Positions 1-11,194 are shown, counted from the first letter of the stretch. The stretch: 64,000 nucleotides of DNA from Thermoplasmatales archaeon UBA447 (GCA_002503205.1 DARE01000045.1:27014-91013); one strand, 5' to 3'. Notes: a model not told the origin generated them from the sequence alone. Translations and numbers: made by a program.

Positions 1-8
1 ACACTATA

Positions 9-788
9 TTAATCATCCCTGTACATTGTATCTGCATCTGAACCTCCGGTGAAGAATACAGACATATCGCTGTACACATCCTCAAGCCCACTGAAGTCCC
101 TGGCAGAGACAGGCACCACTTTAGAGATCATATCATTATCCCTGAATGAGTTCAGAACTGATATGAAGAAGTCCTTCATCATTGGTGTCTTTTCATCCAT
201 CAGGGCATCTGATAGAAGTTCCGGAGAGTTTTCCCAGGAATGTACCCTCTCTATGTCTTCATCTGTGACCAGATCGGATTTGTTCAGGACATAGATCATT
301 GGCCTGAAGAACCTTGACATTACAGAAGCGTAAAGCATCTTCTGAGAAATATAGCCTGAAGGCGATACGGAGAGGACTGCATCAGAAATGAAAGCCAGCA
401 TAGACTTGTGCCCGCTCAGTTTTTCCACCAGCATTGGAGCACCGGGGCGGTATGTGAAAAGTTCCATCTGGCCAGGTGTATCGAATATCACATAGTAATC
501 GTCCAGTTCCCTCAAAACTGTTGAGACTGGCTCTATGTTATCAAGCAAGAGGTCAGCAGCCACAATCTGGGCCCCATTTGGCCCCAGGTTGTATTCCGAC
601 ATTATCTGCGAAAGTGAAATTGTCTCCCTTATGTCCACCTCCGCTTCATATGGTATGTACTCAGAGCCGGGATCAAGATTCACAACTGCAGCGTCATATT
701 CATTGGTAATCAGCCATTCCTTAAGTGCACCGCAGAAAGTGGACTTCCCTGTACCGGCAGGGCCAGTTACGAAAAGAGATCCAATCAA
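9..788 (-). CDS. GPN-loop GTPase (Gpn1/XAB1 family)
   Basis: A 259-residue P-loop GTPase. The Walker A motif GPAGTGKST lies at residues 9-17, the diagnostic GPN triplet at 69-71 (in NLGPNGA), a G3-like DTPGQ near 105 and a G4 NKSD near 170. Archaeal members are homodimeric relatives of the eukaryotic GPN GTPases that help assemble RNA polymerase; the archaeal role is not settled. The start codon overlaps the stop of the DP2 gene by four bases (ATGA), so it is the last gene of a pyrG-DP2-GPN transcript. The family call is firm; the physiological role is inference. Confidence 0.93.
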   Translation of the reverse strand: MIGSLFVTGPAGTGKSTFCGALKEWLITNEYDAAVVNLDPGSEYIPYEAEVDIRETISLSQIMSEYNLGPNGAQIVAADLLLDNIEPVSTVLRELDDYYVIFDTPGQMELFTYRPGAPMLVEKLSGHKSMLAFISDAVLSVSPSGYISQKMLYASVMSRFFRPMIYVLNKSDLVTDEDIERVHSWENSPELLSDALMDEKTPMMKDFFISVLNSFRDNDMISKVVPVSARDFSGLEDVYSDMSVFFTGGSDADTMYRDD

Positions 789-3700
789 TTTTCCACCTCC
801 TCTTCCATATAGAAGTTGAGTTCCTCCCCCTTGATGGGCTCTGTTGTGTTGAAGGTACCGTTTATAGTGTTCACAAGGTTATCGATCCTTATCTTCAGGT
901 ACCATGGAATTTCAAACTCTTCTGATATTTTCACCGTTTCCTGCATATATTTCATAATGCTTCCCCTGTGTATTGTCAATGTCAGGCTCCTGTTTCCGCA
1001 TTTGAGGCACTTTCCTGAAAGTGGAACCCTCCTGTATTTCGCATTGCATCTTGTGCATCTGAACTCCTGGGAAAAGAATTTCCTGAAATTTCCATACATA
1101 TCGGGCAGAAAGTGCGAGTTGAGGACCCTTGATGCAACATCATCTGCATCAACAGCTCGTATTCTTCTTGCCAGTTTAAGCTGCCTTTCTATTTTTTCCT
1201 CCATGCTGTCTATGGTCTTGTAAGAACAGGTGGTCACTCCCTGGTTTATGTTTGAGCAGGAAGTGGAGAATCCTGTCCCCATAATAGTGCCTGTGAGGCT
1301 GAATCTCTTCCCCATTGTCATCATCATTTCCTCAAGGTCAACAGGAGATGCTCCGATACTGGCCTTTTCGTAAAACTCCAGCGGATATTCCCATACAGTG
1401 TCTACATTCATAGCCTCCTTGTCGACCTCCTCCGGATTCAGCTGAACGGTGAGAACAAGCGGAGCATCCATGAGGCCTCCTCTTGTGGACGGCAGGAATT
1501 TATTAGAGAAGTTCAGCAGCCCATCCATGAGAAGCATTATACTATCCTCATCCCCGTCACAGTTCCTTCTTTTTGCTGCGTGGTAGAAGGGGTGCGCATA
1601 ACATCCGCTTACATTGCTGAATCCTATAATCCTTCCCACTATTCCGCCAGACGTGTGCGGGGCAAGCCCTATTACAAGATGGCCGATGAGGTCTTCAGGC
1701 TTCTGGCACATATAGAAAGGCGGCAATCCATAATACTTTGTCAGGAGATCATCCACAAAGGATGCAACCTTCAGAAGGTACTCCGCAGATCTGTACGGTA
1801 TTATGATGTCCTGCGGCAGTATCTCGTTGACTTCTGAACCATCATAACCCAGGGATACAAATATTGAGGGATCTACCATTAGCTCATCACTATGGAAGTG
1901 TGTGATGGGTATATCTGACATATCATATCTGCAAGTCCCGTCCTTGTTTATTGAAATATCATGGATAGCCCTGAGTATTCCTTTCTCAATAGGCTCAGCC
2001 GCCTTGGTGCTGGACATGAGCTTCTTTACCCCTTTAATTTCCAGCTTATCCGGCAGTGATATACCCATTCTCTCCTCTGCTTTCTGAAGTATCCCATGGA
2101 GATCAACCCGTGATTTTTTCACATTCCCGGTTGCTTCCGTTGAAGACCCGCAATTCGGGCATATAGGTTGTGGGGAGTCACTCCTGCATTCCATGCATCT
2201 TCTCATTTCCATTTCAATCTCAATTGAACTGGAAGAGCTTGACCCGGCACTCCTTAATGATCTCCTTGTGGAGCCGTAGGATTCCACAGGGAATAGAACA
2301 TGGACCTTGGGCTTCATCTTTCTGTCCCCTGCCTTTTCAGGCCGCCCAAGCCTTGCCCCAACCCTGGTGGGTGACCTTGGAAGAATCGTCAGCCCTGAAA
2401 GCCTGGAAACTAGAGATACAGAATCATACTTCCCTTGAGGAATTTGTGCTTTTTCCTTTATAATTCCTCCATCTTCATAAAGTCCCAGGGATCTCAGAAG
2501 GCAGGCATATTCCGATAATCTGATCTCAGAACCTGAGGAGTTGAAAGGTATACCCAGCCTCACCAATGGCCATGAAAGTGATGCGTCAGCAATCAGGACC
2601 CTGTCTAGAACCCTGCAATTCATCAGCTGTGTCCTTAAGGAAAGTATCTCTGGAATCTGAAGATCGTGCCAGAAATAGTCGTACCTCGGGTAAACTGGAA
2701 TACCGTATTTCTCAGATATGGCTATCGCCTCTTTCTCATCCGGTATCCTTGATAAAAGATCTTCAGGAACATTAGCTCTTAAGGCGTACTGCCTCCACCA
2801 GTCATTGTTGAAAGATCCAGGTACAAGTTTGTGGTTGTTCTCCAGAAAATCACCATAGGCAATAAGTATCTCACCCATGTCGGTGATCATTGAGATCCTC
2901 TGGGAAACGGCTCTTGCAGTTTCTTCATTCTCAACCCGGATATGGGAGCCGTCATCCAGAAGAACCATGGGGCCGTCAATTCCGTCACATGGGGTAACTG
3001 CGGCTGCCTTCCCCGGGAGTTCGACCTTAATCTGTGCCCCTGTGGCTATGAATTCATCCGCCACTATCATTGTCGATGGGCTTATTCCCGCTGCCGCAAG
3101 ACCTGTCAGCCTTGATCTTCCATATCTGAGCCTGAATCCACCAGGCCTGTTTGGATGGCCGAAAACAGGCCTCCCTGCAACAAGATCCTTTAGAAATTTC
3201 TCAGATTTTCCACTGTCCTTCTCGGATTTCTGCTCAGTACCCTCCGAGCTGGAGCTCCCTGACAGGAAATCCCACTCCTTGATGCCGAGTTTTGATGTAT
3301 GTTTCAAAACCTTCTTTGATTTCTGAAGAAGGCCCTCACAGAGGACCAGGCACATTCCTCCCCTTATTCTGTTGGTAGATACCCTTTCCATATCCCTGTG
3401 CCCTGAAACCTCCTCCTCTTCGCTTCCCTCACCATCTATGCAGACAGGAAGGTTCCGTACTACCCTTCTTATCTCCTCTGGTGATGGTAGATACTGCAAA
3501 TGCTTCAGGCGGTTATAGCTCTGTATCTCCTCGATATATCGCTCAATCTCATCGTCAGTTGCAATATATGAACCTATTCCCAGGTCTCTTCTTACTATAT
3601 CAGAAATTAGGACACTCAGGGCCTGAGCTGTTCCTCCGGCACCCCTTATGGGGCCAGAGTAGACAATGGAGACATAATCTGTGCCGTTTGAGTTTGATGC

Positions 3701-4084
3701 AATATCCACAGTCGCTATCCCTTCAAGGGGTGCTACAAGTATTCCCTCAGTAAGTATTGCAAGTCCAACCCTAACAGCCTTTTCAACGGCCACCTTTTTG
3801 CCTTCACCGGAATACATGCCAGCCACCCTGCGTGATATGGCAATGGATATTTCTTCACGGCTCATGGTTTTTGCCAGTTCCCTGATTTCAGATGCAATGC
3901 CCTTTATTCCTATTAGCTCCTCAATTCTGTCTGCCATATCCGAAGCAAGGGGCATTTCAACCTCATTTGAAACATCAAGGCCCTTCTCCCTTGCCTTCCT
4001 GGCTATCTCGTAAGATTCACGGACACGTTCCCAGAGCATGCTTCTGTAGCTTTCAAGGCTGATCCTTTGAGGCATTTCAGGCAT
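785..4084 (-). CDS. polC: DNA polymerase II (family D) large subunit DP2
   Basis: This is the catalytic subunit of the archaeal replicative polymerase PolD, which works with the exonuclease subunit DP1 (not in this window). The protein is about 1099 residues, a normal length, and has no intein. The acidic catalytic motif NCDGDEDS lies near residue 845. Zinc-binding cysteine pairs sit near 630-645 (CMEC...CPNC) and 1010-1030 (CTRC...CLKC). The frame stays open 36 codons further upstream, but that would overlap pyrG by about 100 bases. The ATG at 4084 follows the pyrG stop by seven bases and is preferred; another ATG lies three codons on. The downstream GPN gene overlaps by four bases. Confidence 0.95.
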   Translation of the reverse strand: MPEMPQRISLESYRSMLWERVRESYEIARKAREKGLDVSNEVEMPLASDMADRIEELIGIKGIASEIRELAKTMSREEISIAISRRVAGMYSGEGKKVAVEKAVRVGLAILTEGILVAPLEGIATVDIASNSNGTDYVSIVYSGPIRGAGGTAQALSVLISDIVRRDLGIGSYIATDDEIERYIEEIQSYNRLKHLQYLPSPEEIRRVVRNLPVCIDGEGSEEEEVSGHRDMERVSTNRIRGGMCLVLCEGLLQKSKKVLKHTSKLGIKEWDFLSGSSSSEGTEQKSEKDSGKSEKFLKDLVAGRPVFGHPNRPGGFRLRYGRSRLTGLAAAGISPSTMIVADEFIATGAQIKVELPGKAAAVTPCDGIDGPMVLLDDGSHIRVENEETARAVSQRISMITDMGEILIAYGDFLENNHKLVPGSFNNDWWRQYALRANVPEDLLSRIPDEKEAIAISEKYGIPVYPRYDYFWHDLQIPEILSLRTQLMNCRVLDRVLIADASLSWPLVRLGIPFNSSGSEIRLSEYACLLRSLGLYEDGGIIKEKAQIPQGKYDSVSLVSRLSGLTILPRSPTRVGARLGRPEKAGDRKMKPKVHVLFPVESYGSTRRSLRSAGSSSSSSIEIEMEMRRCMECRSDSPQPICPNCGSSTEATGNVKKSRVDLHGILQKAEERMGISLPDKLEIKGVKKLMSSTKAAEPIEKGILRAIHDISINKDGTCRYDMSDIPITHFHSDELMVDPSIFVSLGYDGSEVNEILPQDIIIPYRSAEYLLKVASFVDDLLTKYYGLPPFYMCQKPEDLIGHLVIGLAPHTSGGIVGRIIGFSNVSGCYAHPFYHAAKRRNCDGDEDSIMLLMDGLLNFSNKFLPSTRGGLMDAPLVLTVQLNPEEVDKEAMNVDTVWEYPLEFYEKASIGASPVDLEEMMMTMGKRFSLTGTIMGTGFSTSCSNINQGVTTCSYKTIDSMEEKIERQLKLARRIRAVDADDVASRVLNSHFLPDMYGNFRKFFSQEFRCTRCNAKYRRVPLSGKCLKCGNRSLTLTIHRGSIMKYMQETVKISEEFEIPWYLKIRIDNLVNTINGTFNTTEPIKGEELNFYMEEEVEN

Positions 4085-4091
4085 CCCGGCT

Positions 4092-5708
<1,617 letters not shown>

Positions 5709-5819
5709 TTAGAGAAACTCAGCATAATAATTTTTTGCAGTTTAAATAGTCCTGGTGGTACTTTTATCTCATCCCTCAGGTTGCATCATGGTTAAATTTC
5801 AATTATTATTCCAGTTAAG

Positions 5820-6353
5820 ATGAACTCATTGCCTGAGACATATCCGGCTTTTCGGAAACGGCCTCAGGTACTTTTCTACTACATGCACCAGGATGATCCC
5901 AGGAAAAGCACCATGAAAAAACTTGAAAGGTTTGGCCTTGCCAAGTCCGTCCCGCTAGTCAGGCTCAACCGGGCAGTTACATTGGCGCATGATTCTGAAA
6001 AAAGCCTCCTTCCCATTTTCGGTAAAGACATCTCCCTTCATGGCATAGGAGTTCTGGAGGGCTCCTGGAACAGATCAGAAACTCTTTCCGCAATAAGAAT
6101 GAAAAGAGGGTTGAAGCTCCCAACACTTCTGGCGGCCAATCCTGTAAACTACGGAAAACCGTTCAGGCTTTCATCTGTGGAGGCCGTCGCAGCTGCCCTT
6201 TTTATTACTGGATTTCAGGATTTCGGAATCGAGTTGCTTGGAAAATTCACATGGGGGCACGTATTCTATGACCTCAACCGGGAGCCTTTGCTTGAATACT
6301 CCAGGTGCACAAGTGAAGAGGAGCTAAAGGAGGCAGAGGAGCAGTTTTTCTAA
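5820..6353 (+). CDS. tsr3: Tsr3-type rRNA aminocarboxypropyltransferase
   Basis: A 177-residue member of the Tsr3 family (old DUF367 / RLI-associated domain). In eukaryotes and archaea the family transfers the 3-amino-3-carboxypropyl group of SAM to a hypermodified small-subunit rRNA pseudouridine. Supporting motifs are MHQDDPRKST near residue 28, LEGSWNRSE near 78, and LLAANPVNYGKPFRLSSVEA around 105-125, which is the most conserved block of the family. A TATA-like element GGTTAAATTT lies about 27 bases before the ATG, fitting a leaderless mRNA. The stop codon overlaps the stop of the convergent PP-loop gene by four bases. Confidence 0.93.
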   Translation: MNSLPETYPAFRKRPQVLFYYMHQDDPRKSTMKKLERFGLAKSVPLVRLNRAVTLAHDSEKSLLPIFGKDISLHGIGVLEGSWNRSETLSAIRMKRGLKLPTLLAANPVNYGKPFRLSSVEAVAAALFITGFQDFGIELLGKFTWGHVFYDLNREPLLEYSRCTSEEELKEAEEQFF

Positions 6354-7768
6354 ACCTGTACCCACTGTTTTCCGTCAATGCGGCATACACCTGAAGCGTA
6401 TTCACCAAAAATATCAAGGATTTTATTCCTGAACTGCTCTGGAATCTTGCTTCCAGCAGATTTCTCTTCAGGAAGGATGTGAATCATATCCACATGGCTT
6501 CTAATTCCACTGCCTTCGCCCCTTATTCTCTTTTTCATCAGTAATAGTTCATCAGGGTCCAGCCTCATTCTTGTCCTTTCCAGACGTTCTTCAAGGTGGT
6601 TCACTGAATCCTTTGTGTAACCGGCCTCTTCAGGGTCTCCTCCTGCAGCGATGATAAAGAGAAGGACCCCAAGGCATTTTGAACACTTTCCGCAGGGAAC
6701 AATTTTTCCTTCAACGTTTCGGCAGGAGTGGCAGGATCGCTGTGTCCGGAAAAGCTCCGGGTACCTCTTTATAAGTATCTTTTCCTCCAGGGACCCGTTA
6801 ATTGGATAAACTGCTGACCATACACCCATTTCAAGCCCTGTACTCTTCAAGTATCGCGTAAATGAAAGGTTAAAGTCCGAAGTCTGATCATAAATTCCAT
6901 AATAGTGCTTCAGGCCTTTGTAATCTGAAAACTCCAGAGGATCATCAAATTCATCGCCCATAACAATATTTCCCACATTATGCTTAATCAGCAGAGGTAT
7001 GGAGGCGAATATATATACCGGAAATATGAATAGCTGCACAGGGTAATCGTCGGCCCATTTCTCCGAAACTTTTCTGTTTAGAGGCTTAAGCCTGTCAAGG
7101 CAGAAATGGTAGAACCTGTCCACATTTGTCCAGACTTTTTCAACATGCCTCCCGGTGGATGTGAAATAATCAAAGGATGTTTTTGCAGTGTTCCAGTGGC
7201 CGCCGGACTCATTTATGAACACATGGTGCACATTTGCGCCAATCTCTGAAAGGATTCCAGAAGTCAGGAGGCTCTCCTTGCCTCCCGAGGAGAGAATGGC
7301 CACAGAGTTTGGATCCATGGTTTTACCTATTCTGCCGCTTATGATGTTCGGCGTTACAATCTCAGTGCATCCTGTTGAATTTTCTTCAGTTATATCAGAA
7401 TCCCCTGGAAGGTATTCATTGAGAAAGAATTCATGTCTTCTAATGCAGAGCCTGTTTACAAAGACTTCCCTGTTGTTTATCCTTACCCATTCGCTTATTA
7501 TTTCCCGATCCTGTGGCCTTACCGGAAAATTGAGAGTAAGACGCCTGGAGAAAAGTGTAAAATTGATTGCAGGCATTGTTAAAACAAGACCTGCTAGATT
7601 CTCGTCGACAACTATGTCTTCAAAATATGTGAATATCAGCTTGAATTTATGGGGTCCGTCCTCATCCTCGATCACAATGCTGCCCGATATCCTCCTCTTC
7701 TCAATACTTTCTACCTGTACCGATATATTGCTGAAAGTAGCAATTCTCTCAAGGAATTGGCCTGTCAT
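6350..7768 (-). CDS. PP-loop ATP pyrophosphatase, QueC-like with N-terminal extension
   Basis: A 472-residue protein with about 150 residues of unrecognised N-terminal sequence, then a PP-loop (SSGGKES near residue 162) and a zinc-type cysteine cluster C-x2-C...C-x2-C-x2-C (near 345-365), as in QueC-like adenylating enzymes. PP-loop enzymes adenylate a carboxyl or carbonyl oxygen and release pyrophosphate. The protein is twice the size of QueC, so preQ0 synthesis is unlikely. The architecture recalls ATP-dependent amino-acid/peptide-modifying enzymes, possibly the MurL glutamate-epimerase group, but I cannot confirm this. Its ATG overlaps the stop of the DUF1611 gene by four bases, so it is the third gene of a translationally coupled operon. 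Confidence 0.75.
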   Translation of the reverse strand: MTGQFLERIATFSNISVQVESIEKRRISGSIVIEDEDGPHKFKLIFTYFEDIVVDENLAGLVLTMPAINFTLFSRRLTLNFPVRPQDREIISEWVRINNREVFVNRLCIRRHEFFLNEYLPGDSDITEENSTGCTEIVTPNIISGRIGKTMDPNSVAILSSGGKESLLTSGILSEIGANVHHVFINESGGHWNTAKTSFDYFTSTGRHVEKVWTNVDRFYHFCLDRLKPLNRKVSEKWADDYPVQLFIFPVYIFASIPLLIKHNVGNIVMGDEFDDPLEFSDYKGLKHYYGIYDQTSDFNLSFTRYLKSTGLEMGVWSAVYPINGSLEEKILIKRYPELFRTQRSCHSCRNVEGKIVPCGKCSKCLGVLLFIIAAGGDPEEAGYTKDSVNHLEERLERTRMRLDPDELLLMKKRIRGEGSGIRSHVDMIHILPEEKSAGSKIPEQFRNKILDIFGEYASGVCRIDGKQWVQV

Positions 7769-8805
7769 TGCATTGCAACTTCCCGAATGGTCCTGGTAAT
7801 CCTTTCAACATCATCTGAGAGTGGATCGAAAACAGGTATTCCATACTGGGATTCCAGATTATCTACTGCCTCCCTTACTTCCCCTTCAGTCATATTCTCC
7901 CTGTTTATCGAAATGGCTATTACCGGGGATCCGGAGAGGAGCTCCAGTATTTTTATGTATTTTTCAAGAGGAGGTATCCTGAAATCCTCGAATCCGTCGA
8001 AGAATTTCCTCTTCGGCGCATGTTGAAGTATTATTCCCGTGGGGCGGCACGCCCCAATTATCTCAAAGCTTCCGGGATAGGCGGGATGAAGAACTGAACC
8101 CTGCCCCTCAATAAACATGATGTCCGGGGATTCCATATCCCAGGCCCTCAGGGTGTTCCATTCAAGATTGCCCGGGATAAAATCATTTATCATGGAGTCC
8201 ACTACAACAGTGTGCTCAATACCCTGCATCCATGCAGTCTGGCCAGTCCCAATCATGCAGGATTTATCCCCTGACTTTCGCATGCTGTTTGTAAGAACAA
8301 CAGTTGTTGTCCTCTTCCCGATTGCGCTGTCAGTTCCAAGAACAGCAATTCTCGCTGATTTGACCTCCCTTATCCTTCCGGTAAAGGGCATCTTCATGTC
8401 CCTGAACATCTTCCTTACATCCACTATCCTGACGCCGTGCTTGCGTGCAAGTTCGTAGAACTCTGGATCGTCTGATATGAATTCATGCAATCCGCTGACA
8501 ACGTTCAGCCCCTCGTGCAGAGCTTCGGATATGACCCCCCTGTATTCAGCCGGAAGATAGCCCCCATCAGTGGCAATGCCAACAACTAAAGTGCTCACAC
8601 CTAACTTAATTGAATCGCTGAGGTTTGCCACCACAGGTATTCCCCTGTTCTTTCCTTCAACGACCATTCCGGCATCTTTGCCCGCTTTTGTTGAGTCTAT
8701 TACAGCTTTCACATTGTATCTTTTGGTGTACCTCACAAGCCCATTGGCTGTCTTTCCATATGTGCTTCCCAGGACACCTTCCGCAAGTACTACTGCATTG
8801 TCCAT
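7765..8805 (-). CDS. DUF1611 family P-loop protein (DgcN-like)
   Basis: A 346-residue protein matching the DUF1611 family: an N-terminal Rossmann-like half (AVVLAEG, later GIATDGGYLP) and a C-terminal P-loop half with GTDSAIGKRTTT near residue 155. A bacterial/haloarchaeal member, DgcN, has been described as a D-glutamate N-acetyltransferase; others sit beside dipeptide epimerases. The start overlaps the end of the PLP-enzyme gene by 16 bases and its stop overlaps the PP-loop gene by four, so the three products probably act in one pathway. The family call is firm. The substrate is unknown, and a D-amino-acid role is inference. Confidence 0.85.
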   Translation of the reverse strand: MDNAVVLAEGVLGSTYGKTANGLVRYTKRYNVKAVIDSTKAGKDAGMVVEGKNRGIPVVANLSDSIKLGVSTLVVGIATDGGYLPAEYRGVISEALHEGLNVVSGLHEFISDDPEFYELARKHGVRIVDVRKMFRDMKMPFTGRIREVKSARIAVLGTDSAIGKRTTTVVLTNSMRKSGDKSCMIGTGQTAWMQGIEHTVVVDSMINDFIPGNLEWNTLRAWDMESPDIMFIEGQGSVLHPAYPGSFEIIGACRPTGIILQHAPKRKFFDGFEDFRIPPLEKYIKILELLSGSPVIAISINRENMTEGEVREAVDNLESQYGIPVFDPLSDDVERITRTIREVAMQ

Positions 8806-9770
8806 TTTCTTGACCTGCCTGTTATCACTACCACTATATCTTTTTCCGAATCTCCATTTCTGGGTACAACCTTGTCTGCAGCGGCAAGAGCCGAAGCTGA
8901 TGCCGGCAGGACTGAAAGCATCTCTGTTTTTTCAAGAAGACTTGCATATCTGATCATCTCGAAATCTGAGACGTACTCTGCAACACCCCTGGACTCGTAG
9001 ATTGAGTCCAGTGCCCTCTGGCCATCGTATGAACGGTATGCGACAAGGGGTTCTGATTCAGGGGTTTCCACAATAGATGATGGATCGAGTTCCATAATCG
9101 TCCTTTTTCCAGACTTCCAGGATTCCACTACCGGATTTCCATTGGGAGTGCTGGATCCTATGAAAACAGGAATTTTCTTTATCACTCCCCTGTCCCTCAT
9201 GTTCCTGAAACCATTATATATACCTGCCAGTGTTGTTCCGTTTCCCACAGGAACGGCAACATAAGCAGGGCTTCTGCCCAGCTGGGAAACTATTTCATAG
9301 GCAATCGAGCTGTACCCTATGAAGTCGACCTCGGAATTTTCCGAACCTGGGCTGGAATCGTACCAGGACTCCTCTCTGGAGCGACCCCTCATCATCTCAA
9401 CCAGATCCTCATACCGGGACTCTACCTTCATAATTGTGGCCCCGTTGGCCTCCATCTCTGAATTTCTTTCTCCGGAATACTGCTCTGGTACCGCGATAAC
9501 AGACTTCAACCCATATATGTTGGCAAAATGAGATATGGATGCGCCGTAATTGCCGCAAGTGGCAAGGGAAATTGTATCATAGCCAAGATCCTTTGCCCTT
9601 ATGACATGATGCTTTGATATCCGGTCTTTCTGTGTACCTGTTACGCCAGCCCCTTCGAATTTTATAAAAATCTTTTTTAGCCGGAGGGTTCTTTCCAGAT
9701 TCTTTGCTCTGAAAAAAGGCGTCTTATCAGGTGGTTCTTCCTCTCCGTCCATCTCTTCCATTGTTTTCAC
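8790..9770 (-). CDS. PLP-dependent enzyme, threonine synthase-like (fold type II)
   Basis: A 326-residue fold-type II PLP enzyme. The Schiff-base lysine is probably K48 in GTQKDR, the phosphate/substrate loop is TCGNYG near residue 92, and the glycine-rich PLP phosphate loop is PVGNGTT near 200. It is shorter than classical threonine synthase, with no extended N-terminal domain, and the S/T-x-K-D-R context resembles threonine/cysteate synthases and serine/threonine dehydratases. It is the first gene of the operon with DUF1611 and PP-loop proteins. A TATA-like CTTTAAATAT lies about 43 bases upstream of the start. The exact reaction cannot be told from sequence. Confidence 0.85.
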   Translation of the reverse strand: MKTMEEMDGEEEPPDKTPFFRAKNLERTLRLKKIFIKFEGAGVTGTQKDRISKHHVIRAKDLGYDTISLATCGNYGASISHFANIYGLKSVIAVPEQYSGERNSEMEANGATIMKVESRYEDLVEMMRGRSREESWYDSSPGSENSEVDFIGYSSIAYEIVSQLGRSPAYVAVPVGNGTTLAGIYNGFRNMRDRGVIKKIPVFIGSSTPNGNPVVESWKSGKRTIMELDPSSIVETPESEPLVAYRSYDGQRALDSIYESRGVAEYVSDFEMIRYASLLEKTEMLSVLPASASALAAADKVVPRNGDSEKDIVVVITGRSRKWTMQ

Positions 9771-9944
9771 TCAGGCTTAAGCCTGATTGATCGCTGATAA
9801 CACTCATTGATATTTAAAGATTGACATAGGAAGATTCAGAATTTCACACCCGTAAAAAGCGCTTATTTCCGTTGTCCGCCAGCATATATATTATAATATA
9901 AAGTATTTACTATTTTTCTGTTAATATATACTGTACATTTCCTT
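9771..9944. promoter_or_regulatory. AT-rich promoter region of the PLP-DUF1611-PP-loop operon
   Basis: A very AT-rich 174-base gap with long alternating TA tracts (around 9884-9935) between the end of dtdA and the start of the PLP enzyme. A minus-strand TATA-like element lies near 9813. The gap separates dtdA from the three-gene operon, so co-transcription is possible but a separate promoter is more likely. Confidence 0.5.
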
Positions 9945-10736
9945 TCAAACAACTATTTTTTCTAGAGAGTATGTGTCGGCCACTGACTCTATTATTGCCT
10001 TAGCGTTTGACTTCACCCCTTTCCTGTCCAGAATAAACCCGCGGCACCGGGGCGTTTCTTCCACTGCAAGCTGGATCATCTCCTGGTCTATTTCTGCAAG
10101 GCTGTGCTTTGAGATCATGTGACCAACATTAACCTCGTTCTGGACAGCATAATCGGTCACTTTGGTCATGTAGTGCCCCCCACCTACACCTACAAAGTTA
10201 TCTCCCTTTCCCGGTGAAGCACTGTTAACGGCATCAAGACAGACATCCAGAATATCCGGGTCTCCCCACTGTTCCTTTGTTGTCCCTATCTCAAAGTAAA
10301 AGTTGGGTATATCTATCAAAGGACCATGGTGAGTTGCTTCGAATGTTACCTCAACACCCGGTACATTCATACTAGAACGCAATTTACGGAGATATGCTGT
10401 CATCATCTCTGGATACGCTTTACTGATCTTCCTTGGCATACCCCCAAGATCTGCGGAATTCCTGAAATTGCCTGTGGGATGGACTGTAACAGATTTTATA
10501 TCAGCCACAGACGAATGCCTGGAGAGAAAGATAATGTCAGAGAACTCCATGTTTAACTCTTTTTCAAGTGCATCTGGGCCATTCCAGTACAGGTGCTTCT
10601 CCTTTATGAATGCAAGTACCATATCCCCAGACCTATACAGATCTTTGGACAATTCACTGAAGGGGCCATTCTCTATGAAATATTCACCCATTGAGGTGCT
10701 TGCTTCATCCTGCCTTGATGCAACCATAAGATGCAT
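9945..10736 (-). CDS. dtdA: D-aminoacyl-tRNA deacylase (DtdA/GEK1 type)
   Basis: A 263-residue archaeal/plant-type D-aminoacyl-tRNA deacylase that hydrolyses tRNAs mischarged with D-amino acids. Family motifs are the EATHHGPLIDIPNF block near residue 135, GGGHYM near 188 with a preceding VGVG, the short C-terminal KGVKSN segment, and several conserved histidines and acids for zinc binding. It follows a small gene (10772-11194) by 35 bases on the same strand and probably shares its transcript. A second in-frame ATG lies three codons downstream of the chosen start. Its position beside a DUF1611 operon is discussed as a finding. Confidence 0.92.
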   Translation of the reverse strand: MHLMVASRQDEASTSMGEYFIENGPFSELSKDLYRSGDMVLAFIKEKHLYWNGPDALEKELNMEFSDIIFLSRHSSVADIKSVTVHPTGNFRNSADLGGMPRKISKAYPEMMTAYLRKLRSSMNVPGVEVTFEATHHGPLIDIPNFYFEIGTTKEQWGDPDILDVCLDAVNSASPGKGDNFVGVGGGHYMTKVTDYAVQNEVNVGHMISKHSLAEIDQEMIQLAVEETPRCRGFILDRKGVKSNAKAIIESVADTYSLEKIVV

Positions 10737-10771
10737 TTCTTAAGGGCATTGGAAAAAAGGTAATATGTTTT

Positions 10772-11194
10772 TCAGAGGGCTGCAGATTCAATGAATCTGT
10801 GATAAAGGTTTTCCGCCTCCTCGTGTATTCTTTCCTGCCATTCAACATAAGGGAGGATTTCTTCTCCAGTACCTTTAATCAGGTTTATCTGGTTCATTGC
10901 TGCCTCTTCTACTTTGCAGATGTGAAGAAGAACGCTCTGCAGACTGTTAACGTCCATTTTCTCAGGTTCTTTGAGGTGGGTGGTAACTTCAAGATGCTTG
11001 AGGGCGGGTTTTCCTGAACTACCTTTAAGGCGGCCAGATTTTGCATTACTTATGATCTCCTCATGCTCTCTGATGAAGGAGTCCAGAAAGAATACAACGT
11101 TCTGCATGGAGGTCCTCTCCTTCATCTCACTGTACTCGCTTATCAATGCCTCCTGGATCTTTACAAGATCAGGAATGCTGCTGGAGCTTTTCAT
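10772..11194 (-). CDS. Small all-helical protein of unknown function
   Basis: A 140-residue acidic protein that I do not recognise. It appears all-alpha, with Glu/His-rich segments (FIREHEE near residue 50, CKVEEAAMNQ near 93, EWQERIHEEAENLYHRF near 117) that faintly resemble a ferritin-like/rubrerythrin helix bundle. The two clear ExxH pairs needed for a di-iron site are not obvious, so that fold is only a guess. A minus-strand TATA element at 11217-11225 is centred 27 bases before the ATG, giving a leaderless mRNA. It is first in a two-gene unit with dtdA and divergent from valS. Confidence 0.7.
   Translation of the reverse strand: MKSSSSIPDLVKIQEALISEYSEMKERTSMQNVVFFLDSFIREHEEIISNAKSGRLKGSSGKPALKHLEVTTHLKEPEKMDVNSLQSVLLHICKVEEAAMNQINLIKGTGEEILPYVEWQERIHEEAENLYHRFIESAAL

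Noticed and set aside
6350..7768. Naming the PP-loop protein QueC
   Set aside because: It shares the PP-loop and cysteine knot but is about twice the length with a large unrelated N-terminal part.
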